Source of the DNA: Belliella baltica DSM 15883
GTDB lineage: Bacteria > Bacteroidota > Bacteroidia > Cytophagales > Cyclobacteriaceae
Assembly: GCF_000265405.1 (NCBI RefSeq)
Contig: NC_018010.1
Location: 2,935,501 to 2,999,500, forward strand
Direction: 5' to 3'
Length of the DNA stretch: 64,000 bases
Positions 53,799 through 62,318 of the stretch are shown in pieces. How positions within the stretch are numbered: position 1 is the stretch's first letter; each line of letters begins with the position of its first letter. The notes under the pieces were generated by a model. It searched no databases, had not been told where the DNA came from, and saw only the letters and a program-made list of their open reading frames with translations. The position numbers were made by a program, and so were the translations under genes.

Positions 53799-54112
53799 GA
53801 ACCTGAATATTTGTTGTCGCTCTTGGAGAAGATGCTTACGGCCTTTTTTAAGATATCCCGCTCGATCTGGGCTTCTTTCAGCGCTTTTTTCAATTCGGCT
53901 ATTTCACGTTGCTCAGCACTCAGTATCGGTTTTCCGTTCCCTGCAAAGCTTTGATCACCGTGGAATTCATACTCCCTACTCCAACGGCGTACCATATCGC
54001 CGGGGATTCCCAGCTCCCTACCAATCTCATTGGATGATTTACCACCCTTGTGAAGTTCGACAACCATCTTCTTAAATTCCTTGTCAAAGCTTCTTCTTGT
54101 CCTGTCTTTCAT
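53795..54112 (-). CDS. IS3 transposase OrfA (DNA-binding part)
   Basis: This 105-aa part has a helix-turn-helix (GGKSSNEIGRELGIPGDMVR) and a leucine-zipper-like tail (AELKKALKEAQIERDILKKA). The tail carries the in-frame slippery heptamer A-AAA-AAG, which on the plus strand is cttttttt-type T-run 53843-53849. The -1 frame after it is open right into OrfB. Confidence 0.94.
   Translation of the reverse strand: MKDRTRRSFDKEFKKMVVELHKGGKSSNEIGRELGIPGDMVRRWSREYEFHGDQSFAGNGKPILSAEQREIAELKKALKEAQIERDILKKAVSIFSKSDNKYSGS
53843..53849 (-). promoter_or_regulatory. Programmed -1 frameshift site of the IS3 element
   Basis: On the minus strand the codons TTA AAA AAG contain A-AAA-AAG in the correct phase. 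Slipping one base gives the codons GGC CGT AAG CAT CTT with no stop before OrfB. Confidence 0.85.
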
Positions 54113-54162
54113 TGATTCTAAGTTAAGGGGCTTAACTTACTGTCCAATCAAATGTAGCAGCT

Positions 54163-54531
54163 TCATTCCTTCTCTTTAATCAGCTTTCCAATGTCTTTTA
54201 AACGGGTCTTTAAACGCTTGTTCAAAGTATCATCCAGCCAATAGCGGATTAGGTTTTCAGTATCATCTTCACTGATGAGGTTGTAGAGCCTTTCAACGTC
54301 CGTTTTGAGGGTGTTTAGAATCAGCTTTGAGTAGTACTTGGTTTTGTTGTCAAATGGCCTTTCAAATTTGATTTCATACCGGAATTGATAATCAGTGGAG
54401 GCTTCTTTCAGGGCACGGAACTTTGGAGCAAACTTTTCGTCCACGCTGTTTTTCTCTGACCAAGGGCGAAGCCCCTGGTAGAGAATGTCGTCAAGTATTT
54501 TTGTTTGATTGTTAGATAATATTTTCATCAT
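54163..54531 (-). CDS. Hypothetical protein coupled to the integrase
   Basis: This 122-aa, helical, charged protein has FERPFDNKTKYYSKLILNTL in the middle and ends RLKDIGKLIKEKE. I do not recognise it. Its start overlaps the integrase stop by 4 bases, so it is likely co-translated and might be a recombination accessory factor. Its stop codon is only 4 bases from the IS3 end; the gene itself seems complete. Confidence 0.6.
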   Translation of the reverse strand: MMKILSNNQTKILDDILYQGLRPWSEKNSVDEKFAPKFRALKEASTDYQFRYEIKFERPFDNKTKYYSKLILNTLKTDVERLYNLISEDDTENLIRYWLDDTLNKRLKTRLKDIGKLIKEKE

Positions 54532-55760
54532 TCAAAATTGAGAAGCTGTTTTTGGAATGATTCTTTAACGTTATCCTCAAAGCTATCCAAATAGTTTTCA
54601 GTTGTTCGCAGGTCTTTGTGCCCAAGACTTTCGCTGATAAATTCAGTGGGTGCTCCTGATCGTTTGAGGACGGTAGCAAATGAATGGCGAGCAGTGTATG
54701 TGGTCAGGTTTATGTCTAGCTCCAGGTGATTAGCAATTCGCTTCATGTACTTGTTAATTGTTTTGGTAGCCTGTCGAACTTTGGCAAGTATCTGGTCTGG
54801 GGTGTCTGTTTTCTTAAGCAATTCGAAAACGTAGGTTTCTGGTAAAGCCGGCTTTGCACCCCATCGATCAATGATTGCGTGTATCTCTGGAAGGAGTACG
54901 ACCATTATGGGCTTTAAATCCTGCTTGGTGGTTCGCTCGGTTTTTGCCCTCACAAATGTGATCTTTTTGGAATCGATGTTTTTGTATTGCAGCCGTGCAA
55001 TGTCCTTAATGTTTGCTCCATTGCATAAATAGCTGAATATCCAAAGATCACGGGCTCTTTGCTCAGGTTCTGTAGTTGGCTCGTAAGTGACTATCTTCTT
55101 AATGTCTGCAAGAGTGAGGGCTTTCTTGATATTGCGACCAGCAGGAATTTGATACTTACGTTTGCCGAAAGGGTAGAACTCTTGTGAAATTATGCCTTCC
55201 TCAATTCCAATATTCATGATGGTGCGGAGGCTTCTCAGGTAGATGCCAGTACTGGTTAAACTTTTGCCAGTGTCAACCATCCACTTTTCGTAGTCTTTTA
55301 ACCAATCTGGGGTAATATCTGCAAACTGAAGTTTCTTTCGGTTTCGGGTCTTAATGAATTTTGAAAAAGAATTGGAAGCGCATTTATAGCTATCGGCTGT
55401 GCCACTTCTTCCGTCTTTAGATAGCTGCTTGATGTATGACTCCATATAGCTAAGAACATCCTTGCTACGATCTGTTTTTTGGTTGAATTTCTTCTCGAAA
55501 GACTGGAAGGAGAAGGGGTGAAGTTCTTTGATGATTTCTATAGCCCTTTGTTCAATCTTATTGAAATAGATTCTACGCTCTTTGGCTTCATTCCTGGGCT
55601 TCTGGATATTGGTTTTTTCCCAATCCTCTGGGGTTAAAGAAATATTAAGGGGGTAGTATTTCTGCTCCCTATTGAAAGTAACCCGGAGTTTAATGGAGTA
55701 GGTGCCATCTTTTCTTTTAATGCGCCTATCTTGTATTATAGCTGTGGTAACTCCAATCAT
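54528..55760 (-). CDS. Tyrosine integrase of the tRNA-Thr element (Bacteroidetes type)
   Basis: This 410-aa protein has an arm-binding domain (DRRIKRKDGTYSIKLRVTF near residue 10), a SAM-like core-binding domain (about 105-210) and a catalytic domain with TARHSFATVLKRSG, ESLGHKDLRTTENYL and the Tyr in ENYL near residue 393. The place of the first catalytic Arg reads CNGANIKDIARL, with Asn where GxR is usual, as in the IntDOT group that lacks it. It faces left, with about 180 bases to attR. Confidence 0.93.
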   Translation of the reverse strand: MIGVTTAIIQDRRIKRKDGTYSIKLRVTFNREQKYYPLNISLTPEDWEKTNIQKPRNEAKERRIYFNKIEQRAIEIIKELHPFSFQSFEKKFNQKTDRSKDVLSYMESYIKQLSKDGRSGTADSYKCASNSFSKFIKTRNRKKLQFADITPDWLKDYEKWMVDTGKSLTSTGIYLRSLRTIMNIGIEEGIISQEFYPFGKRKYQIPAGRNIKKALTLADIKKIVTYEPTTEPEQRARDLWIFSYLCNGANIKDIARLQYKNIDSKKITFVRAKTERTTKQDLKPIMVVLLPEIHAIIDRWGAKPALPETYVFELLKKTDTPDQILAKVRQATKTINKYMKRIANHLELDINLTTYTARHSFATVLKRSGAPTEFISESLGHKDLRTTENYLDSFEDNVKESFQKQLLNFE

Positions 55761-55807
55761 ATTACATTGAAAAACAGTATGTTAAAATCGAATTTGACTC
55801 TGATTTG

Positions 55808-55826
55808 ATACATACAATATACATAC
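55808..55826. other. Right arm-type repeat of the integrase (candidate)
   Basis: Two TACATAC heptamers 11 bp apart (atacatacaatatacatac) match the pair at 24689-24707 in sequence, spacing and strand. Confidence 0.55.
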
Positions 55827-55938
55827 AGAGAGGGTTAAAAACAACATAATAAGAGAAAAGAAAGGAATAAAAAGTGGCTTTTTTAGCTAAAAATGGCACT
55901 TTTTGAAACCAAGAGAAGATAAAGGAAGGTTAAAATTA

Positions 55939-55983
55939 TGACTTGTAATCAGTAGGTCATTGGTTCGATCCCGATAAGAGGCT
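55939..55983 (+). other. Right attachment site (attR): displaced 3' half of tRNA-Thr
   Basis: This 45-nt copy has 5 differences from attL: the T arm reads attgg/ccgat instead of gctgg/ccggc, and the acceptor strand is aagaggc instead of aaggggc. It pairs perfectly with the intact 5' acceptor strand gcctctt at the left end. Confidence 0.88.
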
Positions 55984-55986
55984 CAA

Positions 55987-56016
55987 AAGGATAACAGAAA
56001 TGTTATCCTTTTTTGT
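55987..56016 (+). terminator. Original tRNA-Thr terminator beyond attR
   Basis: The stem aaggataac/gttatcctt is followed by a T-run. It lies 4 bases after the displaced tRNA 3' end, and probably served the tRNA before integration. Confidence 0.85.
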
Positions 56017-56123
56017 TTTTATACCTTTTTGAATGATTTTTTGAGACCAAGGATCGATCTTAAAAGTTGGGGGATTTGGATGAATCTATTTTCTTTGTTG
56101 AAAAAAAGAATTGGAACTTTGTT

Positions 56124-57314
56124 TTAATTCTTGTTTCTAAATTCAATCCTAATAAAAGCCATCTCATCATCAATATTTTTAAACAACCAAAGTTTTCCAT
56201 CTTTAGCAAAATAAAAGCTTGGTGCTGTATTGAGTTGAGTTAGCGGTATTTCCGACACGAGTTTGAAATTCTTATCTAGTATGTTTATATAAACGTCCGC
56301 AGAGTTTGGAGTGGGATATCCAGTTATATCATCATCAAATTTATTTACATGAGCAAGGCGATAATACCACTGGTTTTCATTATCCCAAACAGGTTCGTGA
56401 AAAGTGATTTCGCTTTCTGTTTTTTTCCATAACGAAAAATATTGGTCAGGATCACTTACTTCTTTTGGAAGCTTTGCAACCCTTTCTGGACTTGTAACTG
56501 TATTTTCGATTTTAACATAATCCAATTTTCCTTGTGTAATATCAAAAACATAGAGGTGACTTTTGACATTGGTGCCCAAAATCACTTTATCGTTGAGATA
56601 CTTCAAGAAAATCCTTGCTTCATAGACATCGTAAAAGTCAGGGTTATTTAAAATCATCGAAAAATTTTCCAAGTTCTCCCATTCTGGAAGTTCTATTCTG
56701 CTAGTATCTCCGGTATTGAGATTTAACATACCTAGTTCATGCGCTAATCCAGGAAATTTTACTAAAATCCCGTATATACTTTGTAAATTTTTTGGATTAA
56801 CTTTTTCGTACAGTAAATCCTTTCCCAAATCGGTGAATTTCTTTTTTAATGTTGGAAGATTATTGAGTAAAGGAGATTTTTTTCCTCTTGTAGTCATAAT
56901 AATAGAGGCAGGATAGCCTGAGAAATATATTAGGGAGTCATTCAAACTGATGATTCCGCCACGACCATTGTTTCCTATACCATCAGGACCCTCTTTTTCT
57001 AATTTAATTTTATTAACAAAGCTTACTTGATCTAAGTCAATTATTTCAAGAGATGTTTCATCAATGTTTAGGTTGTAAAGAAATCGACTGTCAGTAGAAA
57101 GGCTTGCATTGCTAAGACCCCAATTTAAAAATAATGCTTCATTTTGGCTATCGACAATTACCGTATCGATCTTTGAAATGACTACTTCTGAGGTTTCATT
57201 CGATTTTTCAGAATGATTGCCACAAGAGAATAATGAAATTGCAAGAATGGTTGCAAAGATAGAATTCGACTTAAGGATCTTTTTTCGAAAAAACTTTTTT
57301 ACTTCCATAAGCAT
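56124..57314 (-). CDS. DUF4221 family propeller lipoprotein
   Basis: This 396-aa lipoprotein (LAISLFSCG, Cys about residue 32) has blades with RFLYNLNIDETSLEIIDLDQ and LYVFDITQGKLDYVKIE. DUF4221 is common in Algoriphagus-like bacteria; it probably binds or senses something at the cell surface. The start could be ATG at 57314 or 57308. Confidence 0.82.
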   Translation of the reverse strand: MLMEVKKFFRKKILKSNSIFATILAISLFSCGNHSEKSNETSEVVISKIDTVIVDSQNEALFLNWGLSNASLSTDSRFLYNLNIDETSLEIIDLDQVSFVNKIKLEKEGPDGIGNNGRGGIISLNDSLIYFSGYPASIIMTTRGKKSPLLNNLPTLKKKFTDLGKDLLYEKVNPKNLQSIYGILVKFPGLAHELGMLNLNTGDTSRIELPEWENLENFSMILNNPDFYDVYEARIFLKYLNDKVILGTNVKSHLYVFDITQGKLDYVKIENTVTSPERVAKLPKEVSDPDQYFSLWKKTESEITFHEPVWDNENQWYYRLAHVNKFDDDITGYPTPNSADVYINILDKNFKLVSEIPLTQLNTAPSFYFAKDGKLWLFKNIDDEMAFIRIEFRNKN

Positions 57315-57377
57315 CTAAGGATTTGATTTAAGTAAAAATATGGTATTTATTTTTGGAACAAAACTATAAAACACTTA

Positions 57378-58346
57378 TTAAAATGGATATTTCAATAAAT
57401 CAATATTCCAAATATTGGGCAAATAATACCGAGTTGTAACTGTAATAATAATTATCGAAATGATGTTCAACCAAAATCCAGCTTTGATCATGTCTTTCAT
57501 TTCCAAATAGCCTGAACCAAACACGACAGCATTTGGTGGTGTAGCCACTGGAAGCATAAAGGCACAACTAGAGGCCATCGTGGCGCCAACCATCAAGCTA
57601 AATGGGTGAACATCCATAGAGTAGGAGATAGCTGCTAAAATTGGCAATAGCATAGAAGCTGTCGCCATATTGGAGGTGATCTCAGTGAGAAAGTTTACAG
57701 AAATGATGATAATTAATAAGAATAAACCAAAAGCAATAAAATCTAAAAAGACAAATTGATTGCCAATCCATTCAGCTAAACGTGTTGCGCTAAAACCTTC
57801 GGCCAATGATAATCCGCCGCCAAAGAGAAGTAAGATTCCCCAAGGGATTTTTTCAGCAGTTTTCCAATCTAATAGCTTAGTTTTCGGAGTAGAAGAGGGG
57901 ATTAAGAACAAAAGTAAGACTCCTGAAAGTGCTATAATGGTATCATCTAACCCAGGTAAAAGTTTTTGCAAATACGCAGTTCTCGTAATCCATGCTAAAC
58001 TCACTAATCCAAAGACAATACCAACACGTTTTTCCTCAACTGTCATTGGCCCAATAGCTTGCAATTGCTTGTCAATTTCTTGCTTTCCAGCAAGTATACT
58101 TTGATTTTTATCAAATTTGTATGCAAAATAAGTAAGGTAATACCAGGTCAAAAAGAGTAATAGAATTGAAATTGGTAATCCAAAAAGCATCCATTGGTTG
58201 AATGTGATTTCATATTGATAAATTTCCTTGACGATACTCGCTAAGATGATATTTGTCGGTGTACCAATCAAGGTCGCCAAACCACCAATTGAAGCACTGT
58301 ATGCAACGCCTAGGAGTAAGGCTTTTCCAATTTTACAATCTTTCAA
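57378..58346 (-). pseudogene. SLC13 (DASS) sodium/anion symporter, 5'-truncated
   Basis: The last 320 codons of a DASS transporter remain, with YSASIGGLATLIGTPTNIIL (first SNT-type signature), the central WGILLLFGGGLSLAEGF and the second signature VNFLTEITSNMATASMLLP. The frame extends a little upstream (QITAYLLKDC) and then closes without a start. Complete members have about 480-500 residues, so 150 or more, with the first membrane helices, are missing. Transport is unlikely. Confidence 0.8.
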
Positions 58347-58416
58347 TAGGTAAGCGGTTATTTGAAAATACTATTTAACATAATATAAATTATATAACTT
58401 TATATTCTAAATACGT

Positions 58417-58453
58417 TCAAAAAAATAGCTGGAATATTATCATCCCAGCTATT
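58417..58453 (-). terminator. Terminator of the cold-shock gene pair
   Basis: On the minus strand aatagctgg/ccagctatt is followed by a run of T residues. Confidence 0.85.
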
Positions 58454-58563
58454 CTACTTAAATTATTGAAATCATGCTTAACTTATTTTCTGCAAAAAAT
58501 AACGTGGAGAATTTGTACTTTTTCACTTAAGTAGGAATACAGCAAGAAAGAAAAATAATTTTC

Positions 58564-59037
58564 TTAAATCAATTCGTCAATAATCAATTGATAATCGTAT
58601 TGCAAATCTTCATGAAGTTTTTCAATTAGCTTTTGGGCTTTGCCAATTTGAATTTCGAAGAGATTAGAGATTACAGGATGATTATATTGTAAATAGCCAT
58701 AATCCTTTAAGTTTTGGCAGAAAAAAATAATCAATTCAATATGAATTGTTTTGTCTTTAGAAAGTTTAAGGTTTTTGTTCAGTTTTCTTCTGATCAATTG
58801 TGCAGATTTTTTGGCGAAATGGTAATTCCTGGTGTTGGCTTTTTGAAATTCAAGTTCCAACTCCTCTTTCACCATTTCGACAAAAATCCTAGGATTTTCT
58901 TTTTCAAATAATTTGAAGAATAAATATGCTTTGTTTTCAGTGCTGAACTTACTTAGATCAATAATTATGTCTTGAAGTTCTTTTTCATTCAGATACTTCA
59001 ATTCTTTTTTAAGTTCTGCTAAACTAGCTATTTTCAT
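58564..59037 (-). CDS. Hypothetical helical protein coupled to the cold-shock gene
   Basis: This 157-aa charged helical protein, with MKIASLAELKKELKYLNEKE at the start and KKSAQLIRRKLNKNLKL in the middle, has no signal or membrane segment. Its start overlaps the stop of the cold-shock gene by 4 bases. I know similar conserved Bacteroidota proteins, but none with a role. Confidence 0.65.
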   Translation of the reverse strand: MKIASLAELKKELKYLNEKELQDIIIDLSKFSTENKAYLFFKLFEKENPRIFVEMVKEELELEFQKANTRNYHFAKKSAQLIRRKLNKNLKLSKDKTIHIELIIFFCQNLKDYGYLQYNHPVISNLFEIQIGKAQKLIEKLHEDLQYDYQLIIDELI

Positions 59038-59492
59038 TTTTCAACTAGCTTCACTTCTATTGCACTTAATCCTTTTGCTGTTTTCTCTGTTTCAAACGTG
59101 ACTTTATCATTTTCCTGAATTTGGTCAATACAACCATTTACATGAACGAAAATACTCTCTTGAGTTTGTTCGTCTTTGATAAAACCATATCCTTTTGAAT
59201 CATTAAAAAAAGTAACTTTTCCTTTACGTCCACCGCCATCATCTTCCGTTTCTACAGCTTTAGAAACACCGATTTCGATGCTATCCACATCGATTTCTTT
59301 TTTCTTTTTGGTTGGGTCAGGTGGTGTTGAGGTGATGTTTCCGAATTCATCAACATAAGCAATCATATCTTCAAAATCTGTCGATTTTTCACTTGATTTA
59401 CGTGCTTCCTTCTTATCTACCTTTTCCTGTTTCTTTTTTTGTCTTAATTTTTCCTTTTCTTTCTTGTTAAAGGTTTCTCTTGATTTTGTCAT
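59034..59492 (-). CDS. Cold-shock domain protein with Lys-rich N-terminal extension
   Basis: This 152-aa protein has about 85 basic and acidic residues, then a cold-shock domain (GKVTFFNDSKGYGFIKDEQT, ESIFVHVNG with the RNP1/RNP2-type aromatics) at the C-terminus. It binds single-stranded nucleic acid, probably as an RNA chaperone. It is longer than the usual 65-70-aa Csp. Confidence 0.9.
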   Translation of the reverse strand: MTKSRETFNKKEKEKLRQKKKQEKVDKKEARKSSEKSTDFEDMIAYVDEFGNITSTPPDPTKKKKEIDVDSIEIGVSKAVETEDDGGGRKGKVTFFNDSKGYGFIKDEQTQESIFVHVNGCIDQIQENDKVTFETEKTAKGLSAIEVKLVEK

Positions 59493-59718
59493 ATCTACAA
59501 AATACCAAGTTTTTTCGAAGAATTCCTATTTTATCTTAAGAAGTATTTTTAAATGTTTCAATAAATTTTCTTTCAGAATATTTACCTCTCTTTTTTAAAT
59601 GATCTTTTCCTGCTGATTTTGAGATAGAAAGCATTGAAAAATATACTTTTTAAAAAAGATTTGATATATAAAGGTCAATTTTTCATAGCTTGAATGTCTA
59701 ATTAAGGAATCAAGTAAA

Positions 59719-60831
59719 ATGAAGGAATTTCAATTGATTTTGGAAGCATACAAAATCTACGAAAAAACAAATATCAAGTCTGCCCTTGCAACTGTGGTTA
59801 AAGTTGATGGTTCTGCTTATCGAAGACCTGGAGCGAGAATGTTGGTTTCAGAAAATGGGGATTTGACAGGTGCGATTAGCGGAGGATGCTTAGAAGGCGA
59901 TGCTCTAAGAAAAGCGCAATCAGTTATTTTTCAAAATCAATCCATGCTAGTTACTTATGACACAACAGATGAAGATGATCAGAAATTTGGAATTGGTTTG
60001 GGTTGCAATGGAATAATCCAAATCCTGATGGAGCCAATCGATTATCAAAACAAATCAAACCCCATATTATTGCTCGAAAAAGCTTTTGAGGAAAGATTAG
60101 ATAGCACATTGATCAGTATATTTTCGATTAAAAATTCAAGATCTGCTCAGATTGGAACAATAGGTTTAAGAAAAGGCGAAGAACTTTTTGGTGATTTCAA
60201 TCAACTTGATGATTCAATAAAAACAAGAGTTTTATCTGATCTAAATCATTCAGTTGATCAAATTGATTCTGCAGTTCATATTTACAAGGCTTTTGATGAC
60301 TTGCATGTATTTTTTGAGGTGATCAAGCCACCGATAAGAATTTGTCTATTTGGAGCTGGAAACGATACGATTCCACTTTGTAAAATGGCGAGTTTTCTTG
60401 GATGGGAAGTAGTTTTAATCGACGGTAGAAAACAATATGCTACAAAAGAAAGGTTTGAACATGCTTCAGCAATTGTAGTTGGGCCAGCTGATGAAGTGGT
60501 TTCTCAGTTAGAGTTTGATCAAAATACGGTCGCCTTACTGATGACGCATAATTTTGAATATGAGGTGAAAGTTCTGGAACAGCTTCTTCCATTTTCATTG
60601 CCCTATATAGGGATTTTGGGACCAAAGAAAAAAAGTCTAAAGCTTTTTGAAAGGTTAGAAAATCAAGGTGTAAATGTGAATCAAGAGCATATTTATGGGC
60701 CTGTTGGTTTAAATATCGGTGCTGAAGGTGCTGAGGAAATTGCCTTATCTATTTTGGCAGAGATCAAAACCGTCTTGATGCAAAAGGAACCTTATTCCCT
60801 AAGAGATAAAAAAGGCTCAATCCATGACTAA
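59719..60831 (+). CDS. XdhC/CoxI family protein
   Basis: This 370-aa maturation factor of molybdenum hydroxylases binds molybdenum cofactor and helps its sulfuration and insertion. Visible are SALATVVKVDGSAYRRPGAR and GAISGGCLEGD in the N-terminal domain, and a Rossmann domain (ICLFGAGNDTIPLCKMASFL) with LLPFSLPYIGILGPKKKS near the end. It overlaps the next gene by 8 bases. No xanthine-dehydrogenase-like enzyme is in the window. Confidence 0.9.
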   Translation: MKEFQLILEAYKIYEKTNIKSALATVVKVDGSAYRRPGARMLVSENGDLTGAISGGCLEGDALRKAQSVIFQNQSMLVTYDTTDEDDQKFGIGLGCNGIIQILMEPIDYQNKSNPILLLEKAFEERLDSTLISIFSIKNSRSAQIGTIGLRKGEELFGDFNQLDDSIKTRVLSDLNHSVDQIDSAVHIYKAFDDLHVFFEVIKPPIRICLFGAGNDTIPLCKMASFLGWEVVLIDGRKQYATKERFEHASAIVVGPADEVVSQLEFDQNTVALLMTHNFEYEVKVLEQLLPFSLPYIGILGPKKKSLKLFERLENQGVNVNQEHIYGPVGLNIGAEGAEEIALSILAEIKTVLMQKEPYSLRDKKGSIHD

Positions 60832-61432
60832 CTCCAATTATCCACAAACAGGCATTATCATCTTGGCCGCAGGAAATTCCTCTCGACTAGGTCAAGCAAA
60901 ACAGCTTTTAGATTTTAAAGGTGAGAAGCTCTTGCAAATTGCTATTGATATTGCTGAGGATAGTCTTTCTGATGTGAATCTAGTTGTTCTTGGAGCCTAT
61001 AAAGAGCAAATCAAAAATGAGATTGATTTTCAATCGTGTGAAATCGTTACGAATGAAAACTGGTCAAAGGGCTTATCAAGCAGCATGAAAGTAGGTCTTT
61101 CTGCGATGATTGAAAATTATGCTGTAGATCAAATTCTAATCATGCTCTCTGATCAACCTTTTGTGACTAAAGAGTTATTGAACCTAATGATCAAGACCCA
61201 ATTAGAAAGTAGAAAAGGAATTGTAGCCTGTCGCTACGGGGATACATTGGGAGTTCCTGTCTTGTATACCAAGAAATATTTTGAGGAATTAATGCAATTG
61301 AAAGAAAAAGAAGGAGCTAAAAAAGTAATCTTCAATCATTTGGAAGATTGTGAAATCATTGTTTTTGAGCGTGGAAAAATTGACATCGATACCCAAGAAG
61401 ATTATGATCAACTTTTAGGTAAGAAAGCTTGA
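60824..61432 (+). CDS. MobA/MocA-type nucleotidyltransferase
   Basis: This 202-aa transferase has the nucleotide-binding ILAAGNSSRLGQAKQLLDFK near residue 13 and LIMLSDQPFVT near residue 106. It may add CMP to molybdopterin (MocA role), which agrees with the overlapping xdhC-like gene. Confidence 0.88.
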   Translation: MTNSNYPQTGIIILAAGNSSRLGQAKQLLDFKGEKLLQIAIDIAEDSLSDVNLVVLGAYKEQIKNEIDFQSCEIVTNENWSKGLSSSMKVGLSAMIENYAVDQILIMLSDQPFVTKELLNLMIKTQLESRKGIVACRYGDTLGVPVLYTKKYFEELMQLKEKEGAKKVIFNHLEDCEIIVFERGKIDIDTQEDYDQLLGKKA

Positions 61433-62191
61433 TTAAAGCTTCCTTACCCAGATATTTCTAAAACTCACCAAATCTCCATGATCTTGTAGGACAAAAGGCA
61501 ATTCAGCTGCATGGACTTTATAATTTGGGATTCCAATGTATTCAGTTGGACCTTTAAGCTCTACACTATTTTGAACGAGAATGCCATTGTGAACAACGGT
61601 AACTTTTGCAGGAGAAACGATCATTCCATCTTCATTAAATCTTGGAGCTGTGAAGAATATATCATAAGTATTCCATGCTCCCGGTTCACGAGTGGCATTT
61701 ACTAATGGTGGATATTGTTTGTAAACACTCGCTGCTTGGCCATTGGAATAGGTTCTGCTTTCGAAGGAGTCCAAAACCTGAATTTCATAAAATCCCATAA
61801 TGATCACCCCTGAATTTCCTCTTCCTTGCCCCTCTCCTTTTACTACTGTAGGCGACGCCCATTCTATATGAAGTTGCATATCTCCAAATGCTTCCTTCGT
61901 CTTGATATCACCAGTTCTTGGAAGTACAGTCATTGCACCATTTTCTACAGTCCATTTGGCTTCTCCTCCGTCTCTTGCGCTAACAAAATGATTTAGATTC
62001 TGTCCATCAAAAAGGATAATTGCATCACTTGGTGCAAGATGATTTTGTGCTCCAGCTTCAACTTTTCTAGGAATTGGCTCCCAAAACTCAGTTGCCTCAG
62101 GCGGTAACTTGATGTCTTTTTGTTGGGCAAAAAGAGGAACAGTTAAAATAAATGTGAAGAGGACAGATAAAGTACTTAATTGAATTTTCAT
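61433..62191 (-). CDS. DUF1080 (3-keto-disaccharide hydrolase-like) exported protein
   Basis: This 252-aa protein has a signal peptide (LSVLFTFILTVPLFAQ) and one lectin-like beta-sandwich domain with IILFDGQNLNHFVSARDGGE, AKWTVENGAMTV, GRGNSGVIIMG and YEIQVLDSFESRTYSNGQA. Such proteins cleave or bind sugars, including 3-keto-glycosides. Confidence 0.87.
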   Translation of the reverse strand: MKIQLSTLSVLFTFILTVPLFAQQKDIKLPPEATEFWEPIPRKVEAGAQNHLAPSDAIILFDGQNLNHFVSARDGGEAKWTVENGAMTVLPRTGDIKTKEAFGDMQLHIEWASPTVVKGEGQGRGNSGVIIMGFYEIQVLDSFESRTYSNGQAASVYKQYPPLVNATREPGAWNTYDIFFTAPRFNEDGMIVSPAKVTVVHNGILVQNSVELKGPTEYIGIPNYKVHAAELPFVLQDHGDLVSFRNIWVRKL

Positions 62192-62318
62192 AAGGCTTTT
62201 TGGTTTGATAAATAGGTTCTTTTTATTGGTCTCTATTAATTTTAGATTCTTAAACCGCTGATGGATTTTAACTTTGGCAAGTCAATTCAAAGGCTTAAAT
62301 TTCTTTAAATTTAAATAT

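Larger units (their letters stand above)
52803..54159. mobile_element. IS3 family insertion sequence
   Basis: This 1357-bp element has ends tgctacaaaaaactggacaa at 52803 and, on the minus strand from 54159, tgctacatttgattggacag. It holds two overlapping minus-strand frames. No target duplication is seen, consistent with deletion of flanking parA. Confidence 0.9.
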
